A program made the translations under genes and the position numbers. A stretch of 64,000 bases of DNA from Ceratotherium simum simum. Its lineage: Eukaryota > Chordata > Mammalia > Perissodactyla > Rhinocerotidae. The DNA is taken from assembly GCF_000283155.1 (NCBI RefSeq), contig NW_004454166.1, positions 6,914,440-6,978,439 on the forward strand, read 5' to 3'. The notes under the pieces were generated by a model that was not told where the DNA came from, ran no database searches, and worked only from the letters and a program-made list of their open reading frames with translations. The stretch's first letter is position 1. Each line of letters starts with the position of its first letter. Positions 45,646 to 58,699 of this stretch are shown here, in pieces.

Positions 45646-48600
45646 CTAGGTTAAGTAGCTTTTATTCTACATTATAAGATCAGCAGTAAACAGCTCGTCT
45701 TGCTGATTCCAACTGGCTTTTCATCCTTGAAGTTGATTTTTAAATTTTTAAATTAATTGATTGATTCATTAATTAATTAGTGAATGGTCCTTATTTACAA
45801 GGTTCTAGAGAATCTCCCAGGCGTTCTGGTTGCTTTTGAACTGCTTCCTTGCCAATTTTCTTACTATGCTTCCAAGTAATTGAAGTTCTTTCTTCGAACA
45901 CACTGAGTTGGCTTGAGACCTGATATATACTGAAATCCTTGAAGTGACTGACTTTCTGCCAATCTGCATTGCACAATAGCATCTGCTCCTGGGTTCTGTG
46001 TCACCACATTCTAACATCTTTTAAAATACACAATTATTTCATGCTGAATATTTTGATGTCCACTGCCTAGCTGGGCTACACCTGTTACCCAAGGTTATGC
46101 TCTGTGCTACTGTGTTCTGATTAATAGTTTGCAGCAGATGCATATCAATGTCGCTATGCACTCAGCAACTACCCCACAAAATGTGTACACTATCTTTCTT
46201 CCTTCATTTCTAGCATTACAGAGTTTGATCAATTTTTTTATTCAATTTTTCTTTCACTCTTAAATTCTTCCTATGTATTATCATTTTTAACATCCCTCCA
46301 AATGTGGACACGATGCACAGGATGATCTCTAGGCTCAGGGCTCTTTCTACCATGTTCTGATACCTCCTTGGTCAATACTAAAACTAAAAAAAATTATCTG
46401 ACTGAAGAGTGGAATGTTCAGGCAATCTTTTAGTAGTGTAAAAGAGAAAGAGTTATATAGGGAAGAGAGAGTCAGAGGAGCATGAAGAAATAAAAGTGGA
46501 AGGCTGAAGATAAAAATTGATTACTGTATTTCATAGTGCTCTACAGAGTCAATTCTGTCTTGACCCTCATGTTCTTCCAAGGCCTTCCAAATTTTATTAT
46601 TTGATACACATTACTCAACTAAATGTTTTTCACAGGTTCCATAAACTTCTCCTTGTTGCACACTGAATACATGAGTTCAAAGGGCAGAAGGAGAATCTAG
46701 ACAAAAACATTTTTCGATTTCTCAGAGGTGCTTATCATCAGAAATATTTTTGATCACAAGAAAAATAACTTTTCAGAAATATAAGAAGTTCTCTTCATCT
46801 CTGTAAATGTCTTTTCTCACTTTCTCATTGAGGACAAGTGATGTGGTTTTACTGGTGTTTAACAAGTTTTAATGTGAGATAATAAATATTGCATGAAATA
46901 TATTGCCATGACACATAATGCAAGCTATAATTGCAAAATCATATGAACAAATAATTATCTGGTAATATTTAATTCACAGATAATGCTTACTTAAAGTTTT
47001 TCTAAGGAAATCTACCTTGAGGAAAAGTTACATTTTGAATTGGGAAATATAATGGCACTTTTCTTTAAAAGAAAGAAATATGTATCACAATTTTTTTTGC
47101 ATTGCAAACCAAGAAATTGACCAATTGCAGTAACTTTCTCATTTAAAGCTCTATTTTTATCTCTTTTCCTTCTCTTGCATGAGACTTAGACTTCTATTTT
47201 TGTCCTCATATTAACTGGCCTGTTTTATTTTTTGTATTTTATTAAAAGTTGCCTAAAATTATTCTGGAATTAGGAAGAACAAAATCAGTAGAAGATAGAA
47301 ATGTTATAAATTTTTATCCTCAGATGGACATTTGACTCCATCTAGGTAACCATCAAGAAACTAAATTATTGATTTGCCAAATTTTATCTTCTGCATCAGA
47401 AACTCGACTTTCTTTTTCTTTTACTTTCATTAGCATTCTCTGACCAACCACTTTAAGAGTTTAGAGTCTTCATGATACTTAACTTTTTCTTTTTTATGAA
47501 AACAAGAGAAATAAATCTAATATTAACATTCATATTTTGGTAGAAACAAATTCATATTTATACATTACATATGTCCAATTGGTTTTTAGAGTCATTTAGT
47601 TCAAACTGTGAATTATAAGCAAACTTTATATAATTACAACAAATTGTTAGACATCAATAAACCAGGGAGGATGGAATGGGCATGGTATGCGCAGGGATAA
47701 ATACATATATATATTGAAAGATAGATAAATAGACATAAATACAGAGATATAGAAATGGATATAGTTTAGGTAAAGATGTATATTAAGTATACATGAGAAA
47801 CAGATTGGGTTTACATTAGGAATATTTGTAAACATAGTCAAATAATTACCTATTACATTATTGATGTAAAGTTGAGAGAGAATAAATAAACTGCAGAACT
47901 GAATGTAGCTCACTTAGACAGGGTAGAGGATCCTTCAAGGAGAGTGGCAAGTATTGAGTCTTATGACCAGAATATAAAGTGAATATATTGGAGGAAGTAT
48001 TAAATTAGAATGAGTTATTTACTTAGTTGATGATCAATTTTGAAATCTACAATTGTAATGAAATAGTGTAATTTTGAAACCACCATATTTTTCTTGATTT
48101 AATGACTCTTTATTTAACCCCTATTATGTACAATTTATGGTGTGTCTTCCCAAGATTACTGAGATATAAGGAGTGATGCACTGGAGGGAGCTCATACCAA
48201 CCCACCAGAGTCAATCATGTGCACCTCTTTCCAACCCCGTTCTCAGGGATGGCAAGTTAGTAGCCTGCAATCTGCCAGGAGAGGAGTATTTACGGAAATT
48301 GGTTTAAACTCAGGGCTTCCCTTTTTATTTTTATTTTTTTGATTTTTGAGAGTCATTTAAATATTTACTACTATGCCACTGAGTGTGATAGTCATTAATC
48401 AATGTCTATCCTACTCCAAGATGACATATACTTTTCAAAATTTTTCACTTAAAAGACTGCTCTTTTATTTATTTTATATAAAAATTATTTTTCTTTACAG
48501 TTTAGCTCATAATAATGCTACTGGTAATGTTATATTAATAAACATTTGATATCTTTCCAAGATAATTATATTAAATGGTGATGTATTTTTCAAGATTTGT

Positions 48601-49139
48601 ATTTGTACCACAGAAGATAACTTCCTGTGAAAGCAAATGAAACAAAATTTTTGATGATGATAATTAAAGACTAAGCCAAGTTGCACAGTAACTCAAAGTA
48701 AATTTGAGTATAATTTCACATTTCTGGTCCTTTAGATTAACTGGTCTAACCACTATCTTTAGATGCTGGTCTGTGATTCAGTGGGGTGTTGGGGAACTTT
48801 AAATCAGGTGAAATTTTTTGAAAACACTGAAAGTAAGGCCACTTGAAATTTAATTCATTCATATTTATAAAACATGGCCATAAATAACTTATTTATCAGG
48901 AACAAGTAGCCAAAAAGTTTGTTACCCTGCTGTCAGTTCATCTGCTTCATAGAAACATGGAACTTTTTGGAAACAAAACTTGTATATTCCTGTTTGAGCA
49001 CTACAATATGACCCAAATACCCAGCTGCTATTGAAATCTCTGATCACAGAATAGCCAAAAAGTGCTTCTTCCTTCTGCGTCTGACACATGGTATTGTCTA
49101 ACCCTTTAGTTTGATTGCAGAACATGTTTTTTATTTTTA
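45646..49139. other. Intergenic stretch, no gene recognised
   Basis: No repeat I can name with confidence. 46560-46680 faintly resembles L2, and 48140-48310 is GC-richer and repeat-like. All frames are 63-88 codons with no motif. Confidence 0.4.
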
Positions 49140-49396
49140 TTTTTATGTATTTATTTTTTTGGTGAGGAAGATTAGCCCTGAGCTAACACTTGTTGCCAAT
49201 CCTCCTCTTTTTGCTGAGGAAGACTGGCCCTGGTCTATCATCCGTGCCCATCTGCCTCTGCTTTATATATGGGACGCCTGCCATAGCAAGGCTTGATAAG
49301 CGGTGTGTAGGTCTGCACCCGAGATCCGAACCTGAAAACCCCGGGCTGCCAGAGCAGAGCACATGAAATTAACCACTACACCACTGGGTCAGCCCC
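49140..49396 (-). mobile_element. ERE SINE, second copy
   Basis: Reversed ERE with both tail modules ('gaggaagattagccctgagc', 'gaggaagactggccctggtc'), 'atgggacgcctgccatagca', 'agatccgaacctg' and the head as 'gggtcagcccc'. The T-rich tail at 49126-49160 corresponds to poly(A). No clean target duplication was found. The open frame 49111-49296 is SINE-derived. Confidence 0.92.
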
Positions 49397-50084
49397 AACT
49401 CTTTAATTTTAATTTTTTTAATTCCTGGGCTCTATGGCTATACCACTGGAAAGTATTATTTATCTTGAGATAAGTGTTGGCACTCATGTGGGTTGTCTAA
49501 GTTCTGCCTGGAGAAATATCTTACTCAATGACCATCAGGTCATTTTAGAAGCAGTCACCAACACAGTCAGCAAGAAGAACAAATAAAACATCAGAATCCT
49601 TCTTCATTTTGTTCTCATAGAGTTGAAAATGTGTGGGAGCCGTAGAGGCTTTCCACAATTGAAAATTTCATATTTCTTATTTACCACTAACATAAAGCAT
49701 ATATTTTCCCCCTTTGTCTGTCTCTATCAGGAAGTTTTCAAAGGTGTCAAATTCTCTAATGTCCTTTAATAGGTTCTTATACCAAGGAAGTGCTATTTTT
49801 TTCATATACTAATTTTTTAAGAAAAGACATTGATTTCTTTTGGTTTATCCTAAACTATTTTTATTTCTATTGAGAAAACCTATTAATCTCTAACTAAATT
49901 TTTAATAGGTATTGTTTTTAATTTCTCCTTTAACATTTTTAAAATAGAGTTGTTGCAAAATAGGTGTTATTTGTTACAAGCCTGTACCCATAACAAGCTA
50001 TGCAGAAGTATTTTAAGTATTGAGATTTTGGTGTGCAAAAAACAAAACAAAACTGCCGTCCTAAAGAAATTAAAGACTGTGTTA
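49397..50084. other. Intergenic stretch, no feature recognised
   Basis: AT-rich, nothing recognised. Confidence 0.4.
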
Positions 50085-50200
50085 CATTAGTATGCCACAT
50101 ACTAATATCTTTCTTAATTCTTTTACTTCATCCACACAATGTTTTACTTCATCTGTATAATGAGGTTATTAAATCATATTTTACAGATGTTTTCTAAGTG
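50085..50200 (-). repeat. MIR-like SINE fragment
   Basis: 'ataatgaggttattaaatca' and 'ttttacagatgttttctaag' fit reversed MIR. Diverged. Confidence 0.45.
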
Positions 50201-50279
50201 TTCACTTAAACTAGGGATATATAATATGTTGAAGGCTGATTAGAAATAGAAAATATTCCATAAATTATCATGACTGTTT

Positions 50280-50641
50280 TCCATCTTCTTCAGACTTTTG
50301 TCTCTTCTCCCGTTTTCTGCCTCCTTTACATCTTTTTCTTTCTCTTTCTTTTTCTTCTTTTCTCTCCTTTTTCTACTCTTCTTTCTTTCACCTTGTCTTC
50401 TCTCCCTTTCATACCTCTTCTTCTTCCCACTGAGATGTGGATCTTTTCATTTATCACTTTCTTCCTACTTCCTTCTTCCTTCTCTTTCTCCTAGTCCATT
50501 TTTTTTCACTTCGTGTTGTCTCTCCTGCTACAAGTTACCCATGTATTTTCTCCTCCTTAGTCTTGCCCTTTTTTCCTTCTCCTACTTCTCCTCTACACAC
50601 CCTGCTCCCTCACTCTTCCTTTTCGTCTTCCACTTCTTTAG
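50280..50641. repeat. Long polypyrimidine tract
   Basis: About 360 bases are nearly all C and T on the plus strand, with few purines and no simple repeat unit. The strong strand asymmetry creates three overlapping low-complexity frames (F, S, L rich: 50270-50494, 50298-50666, 50437-50646). Mirror-like parts could form triplex DNA. The origin is unclear. Confidence 0.88.
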
Positions 50642-51974
50642 AATAGTCATGAAGTGGAAAATGTAAAGACAGAAATAAATTCCCACTGCTTCCAGAACGT
50701 TGTCACACACTGTACTCGCATTTCAGTTGTCATAAGTCTAAGTGGGCCTTTGTGCATTATGCACAGATTCATACTAAACTACGTAAAATTGTCTACACTT
50801 CTCCAGCATTCAGATTCCACTACTACCTTAGGTGCATAAAGTAAAGTTTATGATAATTTTGAATACAAATTCTCCATATTTATTTTTTATTAGCTTGCCT
50901 TTTGTTCTTGTCTTTTTCTAAGTAATTTTTATTTTTATAAACTCACAATATTTGTTCCAATTAAAGTATTGAAAAATTATAAATGGCAGTTAGTTTAAAA
51001 AGCCCATTAATGTAAGTTTTCTTACATGAAATGATATGCCTATTAGTGTCACCTAAGCAGATCATAAAGGAAAATAACTAGATTTTCTCATATACCTAAT
51101 AATGAATTACAAAACTCCAGTCAAGAGAGAAGTGAGAGGATGATCAGAGAATAGGTTATGTTGCCTCAGAGTTCCTCAGGAAGGGCTTACTTTATTATTA
51201 AGCCACTTATTTTAGTTCCAAATTCATGAAGCACACAGTGCCTCTCAACATATGTCTGTTGGTGAGTTCAACATTATTTGTCTAAATTCAATTTCTATTC
51301 TTCCAGCTTATAGATAATGAAGACAAATAGGTTTCATATGTCAAACTCTGTCACTTCTTGGAGAGGGCTGTTAAAAATCCATCAGCCATTGCCTAGAATC
51401 TTTATTATAAATGTACAGAAAAATCTTTAGTCCATTAATTTGTGTAAATATGAGAAAAACATGAGGTCTTTGGATTTTTATATAAGCAAATCTGTCATCA
51501 TTTCACATTTACATGTGTTTTTGGAATTAATTAAAGTTGGAACTTTTTCTCCAAGATTATAGCTTAGATTGTTTTCTAGGTATTCATTTTGAGAAAAAAT
51601 AACTTTATACATTATTTTATTACATTGCATTATAGAGATATTGAGTTTATATAGTCAATTTATTTTCCCTACTAATCTGTTCTATAGTCTAGATACTTAT
51701 TTTTAATTTAAAGTTTATAAAGATGTCAAAAAATATATATATTTCCAAAAGTCTTAGTGCAGCTTATATAGCTTATTAATTTTTCTATTTATATCTCATA
51801 AATATTCCCATGCATCCAAGGAAAAATTTTGTCTGCCCCCAAGTTGAACTAAGCAACTCTCTTCAACAAGCCTGCCTTATCTCATTTTCCTTGTCTCTGT
51901 CATTTGCCACTTTGCTAACAAGTGTCCCCTGATTCATATTAACAATTTCAGTTATAAACACATTCCCTGACTCT
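50642..51974. other. Intergenic stretch, no feature recognised
   Basis: AT-rich; no repeat or motif recognised with confidence. Confidence 0.4.
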
Positions 51975-52279
51975 TATGAGCTGAATTGAGCCTCCCCCCC
52001 ATTCACATATGGAAGCTCTAAGTCTTTAAAGAGGTAATTAAGTTAAAATAAGGTAATAAGTGTGGGCTCCTAATCCAACATGACAAGTGTACTTATAAGA
52101 AGAAGACAGGACACCAAAAGTGTGCATTCATAGAGATTGGCCAAATGAGGACAGAGGGAGAAAGAGGTTATCTGCAAGCCAAGGAGAGAGGGCTCAACAG
52201 AAACCAACTCTGCCTGCACCTTAATCTTGGGCTTCCAGCCTGTTGTACTTTGTTATGGCAGCCCTAGCAAACTAATACA
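51975..52279 (+). mobile_element. MLT1-family LTR, fourth copy, internally deleted
   Basis: 'gaggtaattaagttaaaata', 'ctcctaatccaacatgacaa', 'caagccaaggagagagggct', 'accttaatcttgggcttcca', then directly 'ttgtactttgttatggcagc' and CTAATACA. It is about 305 bp against about 450-500. One deletion has removed the segment with the polyadenylation signal between 'cttccagcct' and 'gtactttgtt'. Confidence 0.85.
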
Positions 52280-53287
52280 CTGACCAATTGTGACTTTGAA
52301 GTAGGATTTACGTAATAGTTTGTTTCCATGTTTTCTCCTTTGTTTAGCAATCACTCTTTGCTCACGCTGTGGATTTTCTTATGAATATTATGTCCCAAAA
52401 TTGTTAGTTATTATCCAAAATGCTTTATGAGTCACAGTTATTAAGTTTCCTTAAACCATCAGTACACATAATGAGGAGGGAGGGTTCTTCACTGACTCCT
52501 TTCTCAAGTCATGTTCACATGTACCTTTCCTTTGTAATTCGCTGGTTCTGTTCCACAAAAATCTATGTGCCAAGCTTCAGGATAGACATCAGGCTCATAA
52601 AAAGGACATTTGGGGGAGACCAATATAAATAGCAATGTTTTGTATTATTTAGAATCTATGACTAGGAACATAGTCAGATATGATTAGGGGCCACAGAGAA
52701 GGGGAATCTATATCAAAGTAGGGTGATATCTAAGATGAGTGTCGATGAACGGTGACCAGGAGTTTGACAAGTGAAAAAAATAAGGAAATGACATATTAGA
52801 AAATGGAACAATATGAAGAAAGGCATGCAATTTCATTATTTTCAATCCTTCTTCTTGGCTAGAGGCTAGCTTAGCTACCCAGAACCCAGAGAAGGCCTTT
52901 GAGACACAGGCTTCCAGCTGCTGACATTTCCTACTTCTGTCTCTCCTGAATAAATTATATAAGCCACACTAATATCTTTATTATGTAGAAGAAATTTAGA
53001 GTGTGACATTTCTTGCCCAGAGGAACCAGGCCAATAAGTAATAGAGCCTGGACCAAAAACTATCTCAGTTTCCTACAAGTGGCCCCTCCTTCTAAACCTA
53101 TACTGCACACCCCACTTTGTACATTATTTCTTTTATATTTCAAGTTTCTTTGTGATATTATTATGAAGCCCAATCATTTTCCTAGTAGGACCAGAGCAAA
53201 CATTAGTTCATCATTTTCTACGTCCAAATATGGAATGTTTCTGCAGAAACATTATAGGTGCTAAAGAAACTTATATGTCATTTGAAG
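52280..53287. other. Intergenic stretch, no feature recognised
   Basis: Frames of 70 and 83 codons have no motif. 52850-53060 is GC-richer and may be an unnamed old repeat. Confidence 0.4.
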
Positions 53288-53299
53288 AAAGATGAAACA
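53288..53299 (+). repeat. ERE target-site duplication, 5' copy
   Basis: AAAGATGAAACA, repeated at 53548-53559. Confidence 0.8.
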
Positions 53300-53547
53300 G
53301 GGGCCAGCCCAGTGGCATAGTGGTTACGTTCACATGCTCCCACTTCGGCAGCCCAGGGTTCGCGGGTTCAGATCCCGGGTGTGGACCTACACCACTCGTC
53401 GAGCCATGCCGTGGCAGTGTCCCGCATACAAAAAATAGAGGAAGCTTGGCACAGATGTTAGCTCAGGGCCAATATTCCTCAAACAAAAGGAGGAAGATTG
53501 GCAACAGATGTTAGCTCAAGGACAATCTTTATCACCATAAAAGAAAA
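53300..53547 (+). mobile_element. ERE SINE, third copy, sense orientation
   Basis: The head GGGGCCAGCCC is followed by a pol III A box (TGGCATAGTGG, 53313-53323) and B box (GGTTCAGATCC, 53365-53375). This shows descent from a tRNA gene (serine, from what is known of ERE). Two copies of the tail module 'ggcacagatgttagctcagg' / 'ggcaacagatgttagctcaa' and an A-rich end follow. Exact 12-bp duplications flank it. The 64-codon frame at 53320-53514 is read-through of the SINE. Confidence 0.95.
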
Positions 53548-53559
53548 AAAGATGAAACA
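53548..53559 (+). repeat. ERE target-site duplication, 3' copy
   Basis: Exact copy of 53288-53299. Confidence 0.8.
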
Positions 53560-53699
53560 AAAATTACAAAGGCTTAAAAAATGGAAAAATGTCTTTAACT
53601 GGCAAATCATGTCATATAGACTAATCTATATTTCCAACTCCAAGCGACCTCATAGATTTTATTTTATTCTGGATGCTTTGCAAGCAAACTAATCAACAA

Positions 53700-54180
53700 A
53701 TCAATTATATTTCCCTCTCCAACCTCTTGAATCCCGTTTCTCGCTCATGGCATTATGCTCTGCTCTGTCAACCAAACCAAGAATCTTGGAGTCATCTCTG
53801 ACTTGTCCAAGCCCCTCACATTCTCCTCCTCTTCAACATGGGACGGGGGCCCAAGTGAATGACTCCTCAACTCTCACAAACATATACAATGAAATAGAAG
53901 ATGATATCCTTCATGTTAAGAGTTTTTGCTTTTTTTTAAATGCATGAATTGTTATAGTAAAGTAAATAAAAATCTCTAACATTTGTAAATCCCTACATCT
54001 CTTTTTCTGCTGCAACTTTTACAAGCCTAATTCTCTTGCTCTCATCTCCTCACTCTTATAACTGACCTTCCCACATCCTTTCTCTCTCACTCTTGGCAAT
54101 TCATCATACATACTGATGTCTAATTACTTTGTCTGAAGCATAGATCTAATCATGTCAATTTTTTAAACTGAGTTCAATTA
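53700..54180 (+). repeat. Ancient L2-like LINE fragment
   Basis: 'aagaatcttggagtcatctc' and 'atagatctaatcatgtcaat' match, in sense order, the common old repeat whose antisense appears at 60240-60400. I take it as L2-type but am not sure of the family. The 66-codon frame (53747-53947) keeps the NLGVIxDxS-like block as RILESSLTC. Confidence 0.45.
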
Positions 54181-54417
54181 ATCTCTAGCTACAGCACAGG
54201 GAGCATTGCATTGAGTGTTGGAAAGTTAGATGTGAGCAAAGGTGTGAAGGGCCTTGGAATGGACACTGAGAAATAGGACACCAATTAACATTAGTTTGTG
54301 TCTTGGAAAGATAACTTGGTGCCATATATTTGTTAAAAAGAAGAGTTACTTGCTTTTGAACCTATGGCATATCCTATTCTAACCATTTTCCCCTGGAATT
54401 GTTACTGACTGTACTAT

Positions 54418-54590
54418 TAGTCCTCAGCTTTGGCTGGCTGCATAGTGGAATAACTTGGAGAGAAATAGTAATGCCTGTGTCTCATCCCAAGAGATAGTGA
54501 TTTAACTGATCTGAATTGCAGCCTGGGTATTGAGAGTTTTAAAAAGCTCCCAAATGTGATTATAATGTGCATCCAAGACTGAAAACCACT
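54418..54590 (+). mobile_element. MER5A-like hAT-Charlie element
   Basis: 'ggctgcatagtggaataact', 'tgatttaactgatctgaatt', 'gcctgggtattgagagtttt', 'aaaaagctcccaaatgtgat' and the terminal 'gaaaaccact' follow MER5A from end to end. The right terminal repeat is clear and the left one degraded. Confidence 0.75.
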
Positions 54591-54847
54591 ATCTTAGAGG
54601 AATGTTATTCTCTTTCCCATCAAGCTATATTCTCACATTGCTATGTAAGTATTACTTAGATGACTTTCTTTAAGGCAGCCATGCAAGGTTTTAAGCACTA
54701 TATTCTTTCTCTATTCATATATATGTTTACCTTGGCTGCTTAACTCATTAGCACAATGTAGGCTTCCTTTTTCCTGGGAAGAAGTAGGCACAGATCTTAT
54801 TTTTCCAGCCAGACTTGTTGTCTTACCCATCTTAGTATCATTTACAG

Positions 54848-54945
54848 CTGTGCCATCCAGTACAGTAGCCACCACCCTCAACCCTCATGTGCTATTGGAC
54901 ACTTGAAATACGGTTAGTCTAGTGCCAAGATTTAATATTTTATGT
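54848..54945 (+). mobile_element. hAT-Charlie-type fragment
   Basis: 'ctgtgccatccagtacagta', 'gccaccaccctcaaccctca', 'tgtgctattggacacttgaa' and 'atacggttagtctagtg' match the familiar element with 'ctgtccaatacggtagccac' and 'cacatgtggctattgagcac'. Only part is present; subfamily not assigned. Confidence 0.65.
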
Positions 54946-56149
54946 GTGTAGTATATACAACCACACACTAACTATGCATTGAACAGACTATTACAAATTT
55001 ATTATACACTCCATCAGCATACACTCACACATTTTATGCATTACTTTTTGCAATAATATACACATCATTATTTTGTTTATGATTTTTATAATCTGTTACT
55101 TCGCATTAAAAAGTAACTTCATGAGAGCATTGATTCATAGACACTTAATATATATTTGTTGAACGAATAACAGTTAGCTAATAGCTATCTGAAGTTATCT
55201 GATTTGATTACTGATTATGTCAGTACTCAATATTCTTAAACTACTAGAGATTTATTCTTTGCAGTTATTATGGAAGAGTTAAGCTCTGTTTCAAATTCAT
55301 TTTGAGGGTTGTCATTATAACACAATTCGGACTTAACAGATGGGGTGATTTTTTCTTTCCTTCATGGGCCCTCTCTCATGTATTATACTTCCATTGAACA
55401 CGTAGACTACTGGAGGAAAATAAAACACCAACATTGATGCTAATGTAAATGCATACAGATCAAAGCAGTCCTTGGATTTAAAGAGAGAATTTTGATAGAC
55501 TGGATGGGGAGAATAACCATGTGTGAATTGTATAAGAAAACTTGCACGTTTCTGGAATGAAAAACTGAGTGAATGAAGGTACAATAGGGGGAGAAGTTTG
55601 GAGTGTTTTGTGATGCTGAGACAGAGACCACTAATATATCTAAATAATGTTTGTTAGGCAATAAAGAAAGAAGTATAAATCATGTTTCTTGTAAATTTTT
55701 CATTTGATTGAATATTCTTACTAACGTCAATTCATAGTAAAAACAGCCTACAATGGCACCCTTATTGGCCAGGGGCCATCCTCACTAGGCTAGGGGGTTT
55801 CACCCAGAGAGCATTCTGATTTACTGTCTTATGTGGCCTTTGTGCCTTATGCCTCCATACCTTGGCTTCAGTGATCTCTTAGCCCTTTTGAACTGATTAT
55901 CTCAAAACAATGCTTGGTCTGAGCTTGATAGGCCTCCTGGATGGAATGTCGTTCCCTGCCAACTAGTGATAGGCCTAGCAACTGTGTAGAGCACATAATT
56001 CTTTAGGAAATTTGGCAGCTTCTATCAAAATTTAAATGCACAGACCCTTTTAGAAAACAATTGTATGTCTAGGAATATATTTTGCAGGCATGTGTCAAAT
56101 GGAAACAGAAATGGATTTTCAATGATATTCTTTGCAGCATTCATTCATT
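54946..56149. other. Intergenic stretch, no gene recognised
   Basis: 55740-55990 is GC-richer and resembles an unnamed interspersed repeat. The frames at 55333-55661 (minus) have no motif. Confidence 0.4.
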
Positions 56150-56640
56150 CATTTCTTCCTTCATTCACTGAATATGCTACAATAAGTCAGGAACTATACT
56201 AGACACTGGGAATAAAATGATGAGTAAAACAAAGCCAATTCATGAAGATTATAGATTAATGAGCAGGAAAAAAATAATCAAATATTCACACAGATGGTTA
56301 GATATAAACTGTGAAAGTAGTATGAAAATAAATACAGGATGCTATGAGAGCTTGATGGCAGAGTGTTTACACTAAGGTGTACTAAGGTGATTCTTACTGA
56401 GTTATGTGTGTTTAGACTAACATTTCAAGGATAAATAGAAGTATAGTAGGGGCTAGGATTGACATGGGGGGAAAAAGCCCTAAAAGGATAGAACCTACTC
56501 TGTGAGATCAGAGAGTATCCCTTAAGGAAGTGACACGCATCTGAGATGTGAAACGGGAAAGAGGGATACGCGAGGAAGAGAAGAATTTTCCAGACAAATG
56601 AAAATATATGTGAAAAGGTAGGAGACAGGAACCTTTTTCG
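56150..56640 (-). repeat. L2-like LINE fragment
   Basis: Starts 'ttcattcatttcttccttca', then 'actatactagacactgggaa', 'ggatgctatgagagcttgat', 'taaggaagtgacacgcatct' and 'agaattttccagacaaatga'. This is the reversed L2 3' end running into its body. Confidence 0.6.
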
Positions 56641-57086
56641 AGACTAAAATAAGGTCATTGTGTTGTTTAAACATAGCATTTCAAACTCTGACAGAAACCT
56701 TTAAAAATGATTAATAAAAAGTTAAATTATGTCACACCCATAGCATGCAATCCTATGAAAAAATACAGATAGACAGACAGACATATAGATATCTATTGTT
56801 AATTAAAAAAAAATATATCTCAAAATGCTTGAATTTAGGAAAAGCAAATATAATATGATAACATTTATAATGTGTGTGTGTAGGGTCTATGATTTTATAG
56901 TCTTTCATGTAAGAAAACAATATTTTGCCCTTATCACTATTGTTTTTTAAGACATTCCGTGTCCTATACCTTTACTCGATCCACAGGGAAACTTTTCATT
57001 ATGCTTAGCAATTTTCTGATAAGTAGGGAATAGAAATTAGACCTCAAATATGATTCAAAGATATATGACTTGGGCATTTAGTTCAG

Positions 57087-57240
57087 AATATGGAAATTTG
57101 AGTTGCATTCTGATATTCACAAGATGTTGACCAATTTCCACTGTCCCATCTCATTCTTTCCTTTTATTCCAGATGATAAAATAAAAATTGTACCGCCATA
57201 AAATCTGACTGTGCATTGTACAATTCCTCACCATTACAGT
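57087..57240 (+). repeat. Diverged segment with a second copy at 59141-59305 (copy 1)
   Basis: Shared in order with copy 2: an ATATG..A..TTTGA start, 'cccatct', a pyrimidine run, 'gataa', 'gccataaa', 'caattc' and 'cattaca/cattata'. Same orientation, about 2.05 kb apart. Could be an unnamed ancient repeat or a local duplication. Confidence 0.5.
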
Positions 57241-57914
57241 TGAAAGATTTAACAAAGCAGATGACAGAAGAAGCAGGTTTAAGGGAAAAATAACATCTGT
57301 TACGGAGAAATTGAATTTTATTGTAGGCCACTGTATATATCAGTGAAGTAAGGCAACTTGACAGGGAATACTTATTTGAATAATTTTTTGTTTTGTTTCA
57401 AATTTTTTTAAAAAGTCTGGGGTTGGATGGGTCATTGCAGCGAGGAAAAGGAGAGGCTGGATTTTCAATAGATAATGTTCTATGAGACAATTTGAGATTC
57501 TTATTAAAGGCAATATGTGATACTGAAACCCAAGGGGTAAGTAAAGACAAATTCTTGAAGAGATGCTTAGGACCTCAGAATCTATAGTGCACTCTGAATT
57601 TTTGTTAAAAAGGAAGGAGAGGGGCAAAAGTTTATAGCAAATTTGGGGTAGGAAACAAGGACTCCATAACACAAATTAAAATTAAGTAAGAGCAAACAAT
57701 TTGGGAATACATAGGCTGTGGTAAGGATATCCATAGCACTAGGCCTAGGTAACTCTTTAGTGTTTGTAAGGTATATTGCAACAGGTAAGATATGTAAGAA
57801 AATAAAGGCCCAAAGTGGAAAGCAGTCACTAGCATCCAGATGGTATCTCAACTCACTGGATAGGATAGGCAGAGAGAACTCCACAGAAGAAAAGGCCTAA
57901 GATCCACCTTGATC
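57241..57914. other. Intergenic stretch, no gene recognised
   Basis: Overlapping frames of 60-110 codons on both strands (57340-57900) have no motif or supported start. The longest is minus-strand 57340-57672. Confidence 0.4.
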
Positions 57915-58310
57915 ATTAATTTATTTATTATTCAACAGTTATATATGGAGCATCTGTTACTGCATGGGATTACTTCCCTATCTATCAGTGATACAGCAGT
58001 GAAAAATACTGTCAAATTACTCACCTTTATGGAATTCATGTTCTAGTGGATTCTAGAATATTATAATAAAGACAAGACTAAAGTAAGAGCCAGCAAAAGA
58101 GTGTGGGAAGAAGCTGTTAGAGAGGAGTGAGATAATGCAGAAATAACGTGGTATCATTCTGAGAGAGAGAGTGGAGGAGGGACAGACAGGGCGGCGGGGT
58201 GGAGAGAGAGAGAAAGAAATATTGAGAAGAGAAGAATGTGGTTAGTGGGGTCAAATGATAAATAAATCAAACTGAAAAATGTCTCCTGGATTGCTCCCTG
58301 GGCCTGCGAG
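57915..58310 (-). repeat. L2-like LINE fragment with GA-rich insert
   Basis: 'ttaatttatttattattcaa', 'ggagcatctgttactgcatg', 'gatacagcagtgaaaaatac', 'ttatggaattcatgttctag' and 'agtgtgggaagaagctgtta' are in reversed L2 order. A purine-rich GAGA tract (58160-58222) with a short GGCGGCGGGG core interrupts it. Confidence 0.6.
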
Positions 58311-58699
58311 GGCATGTGCCCTAATATTTTCAGTAAATATATGCACAGTCATTCTCATGCAATGCAGAGGGTGGTATGTGCCGTAAAAGAAAATAAGAAG
58401 TAACAGCTGAATAGGTTCAGAGGGCGGCTAAGCATAAGTGTGAGAAAAGATGCCTGCACTCCAGCTGCAGAAGTAAGACATGTAGTTTCTGAATATATAT
58501 ATGCAACAAGGCTGAAAGAGCCAGGTACCTTCTTAAACGATCTTTGATTGTAATTTCTCAGATCCTGGCACATGCAGAGTTTTGCCATCCTAAAATATGA
58601 AAATAGCCCTATGACCTGACATTGTGTTGACTGTAAAAGTTTCAAAAAAATAGGTGAAAAGGTGTACTACATATTTTATTGTGCACCTATCCATCCCTC

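Noticed and set aside
50298..50666. 122-codon serine/phenylalanine-rich frame resembling a membrane protein
   Set aside because: Produced by the polypyrimidine tract; three overlapping frames have the same look.
53313..53375. tRNA-like A and B boxes
   Set aside because: They belong to the ERE SINE, which is tRNA-derived; no cloverleaf or intact tRNA gene is present.
57340..57884. Two overlapping minus-strand frames of 110 and 100 codons
   Set aside because: They are in different frames over the same DNA, show no motif, and have no exon signals.
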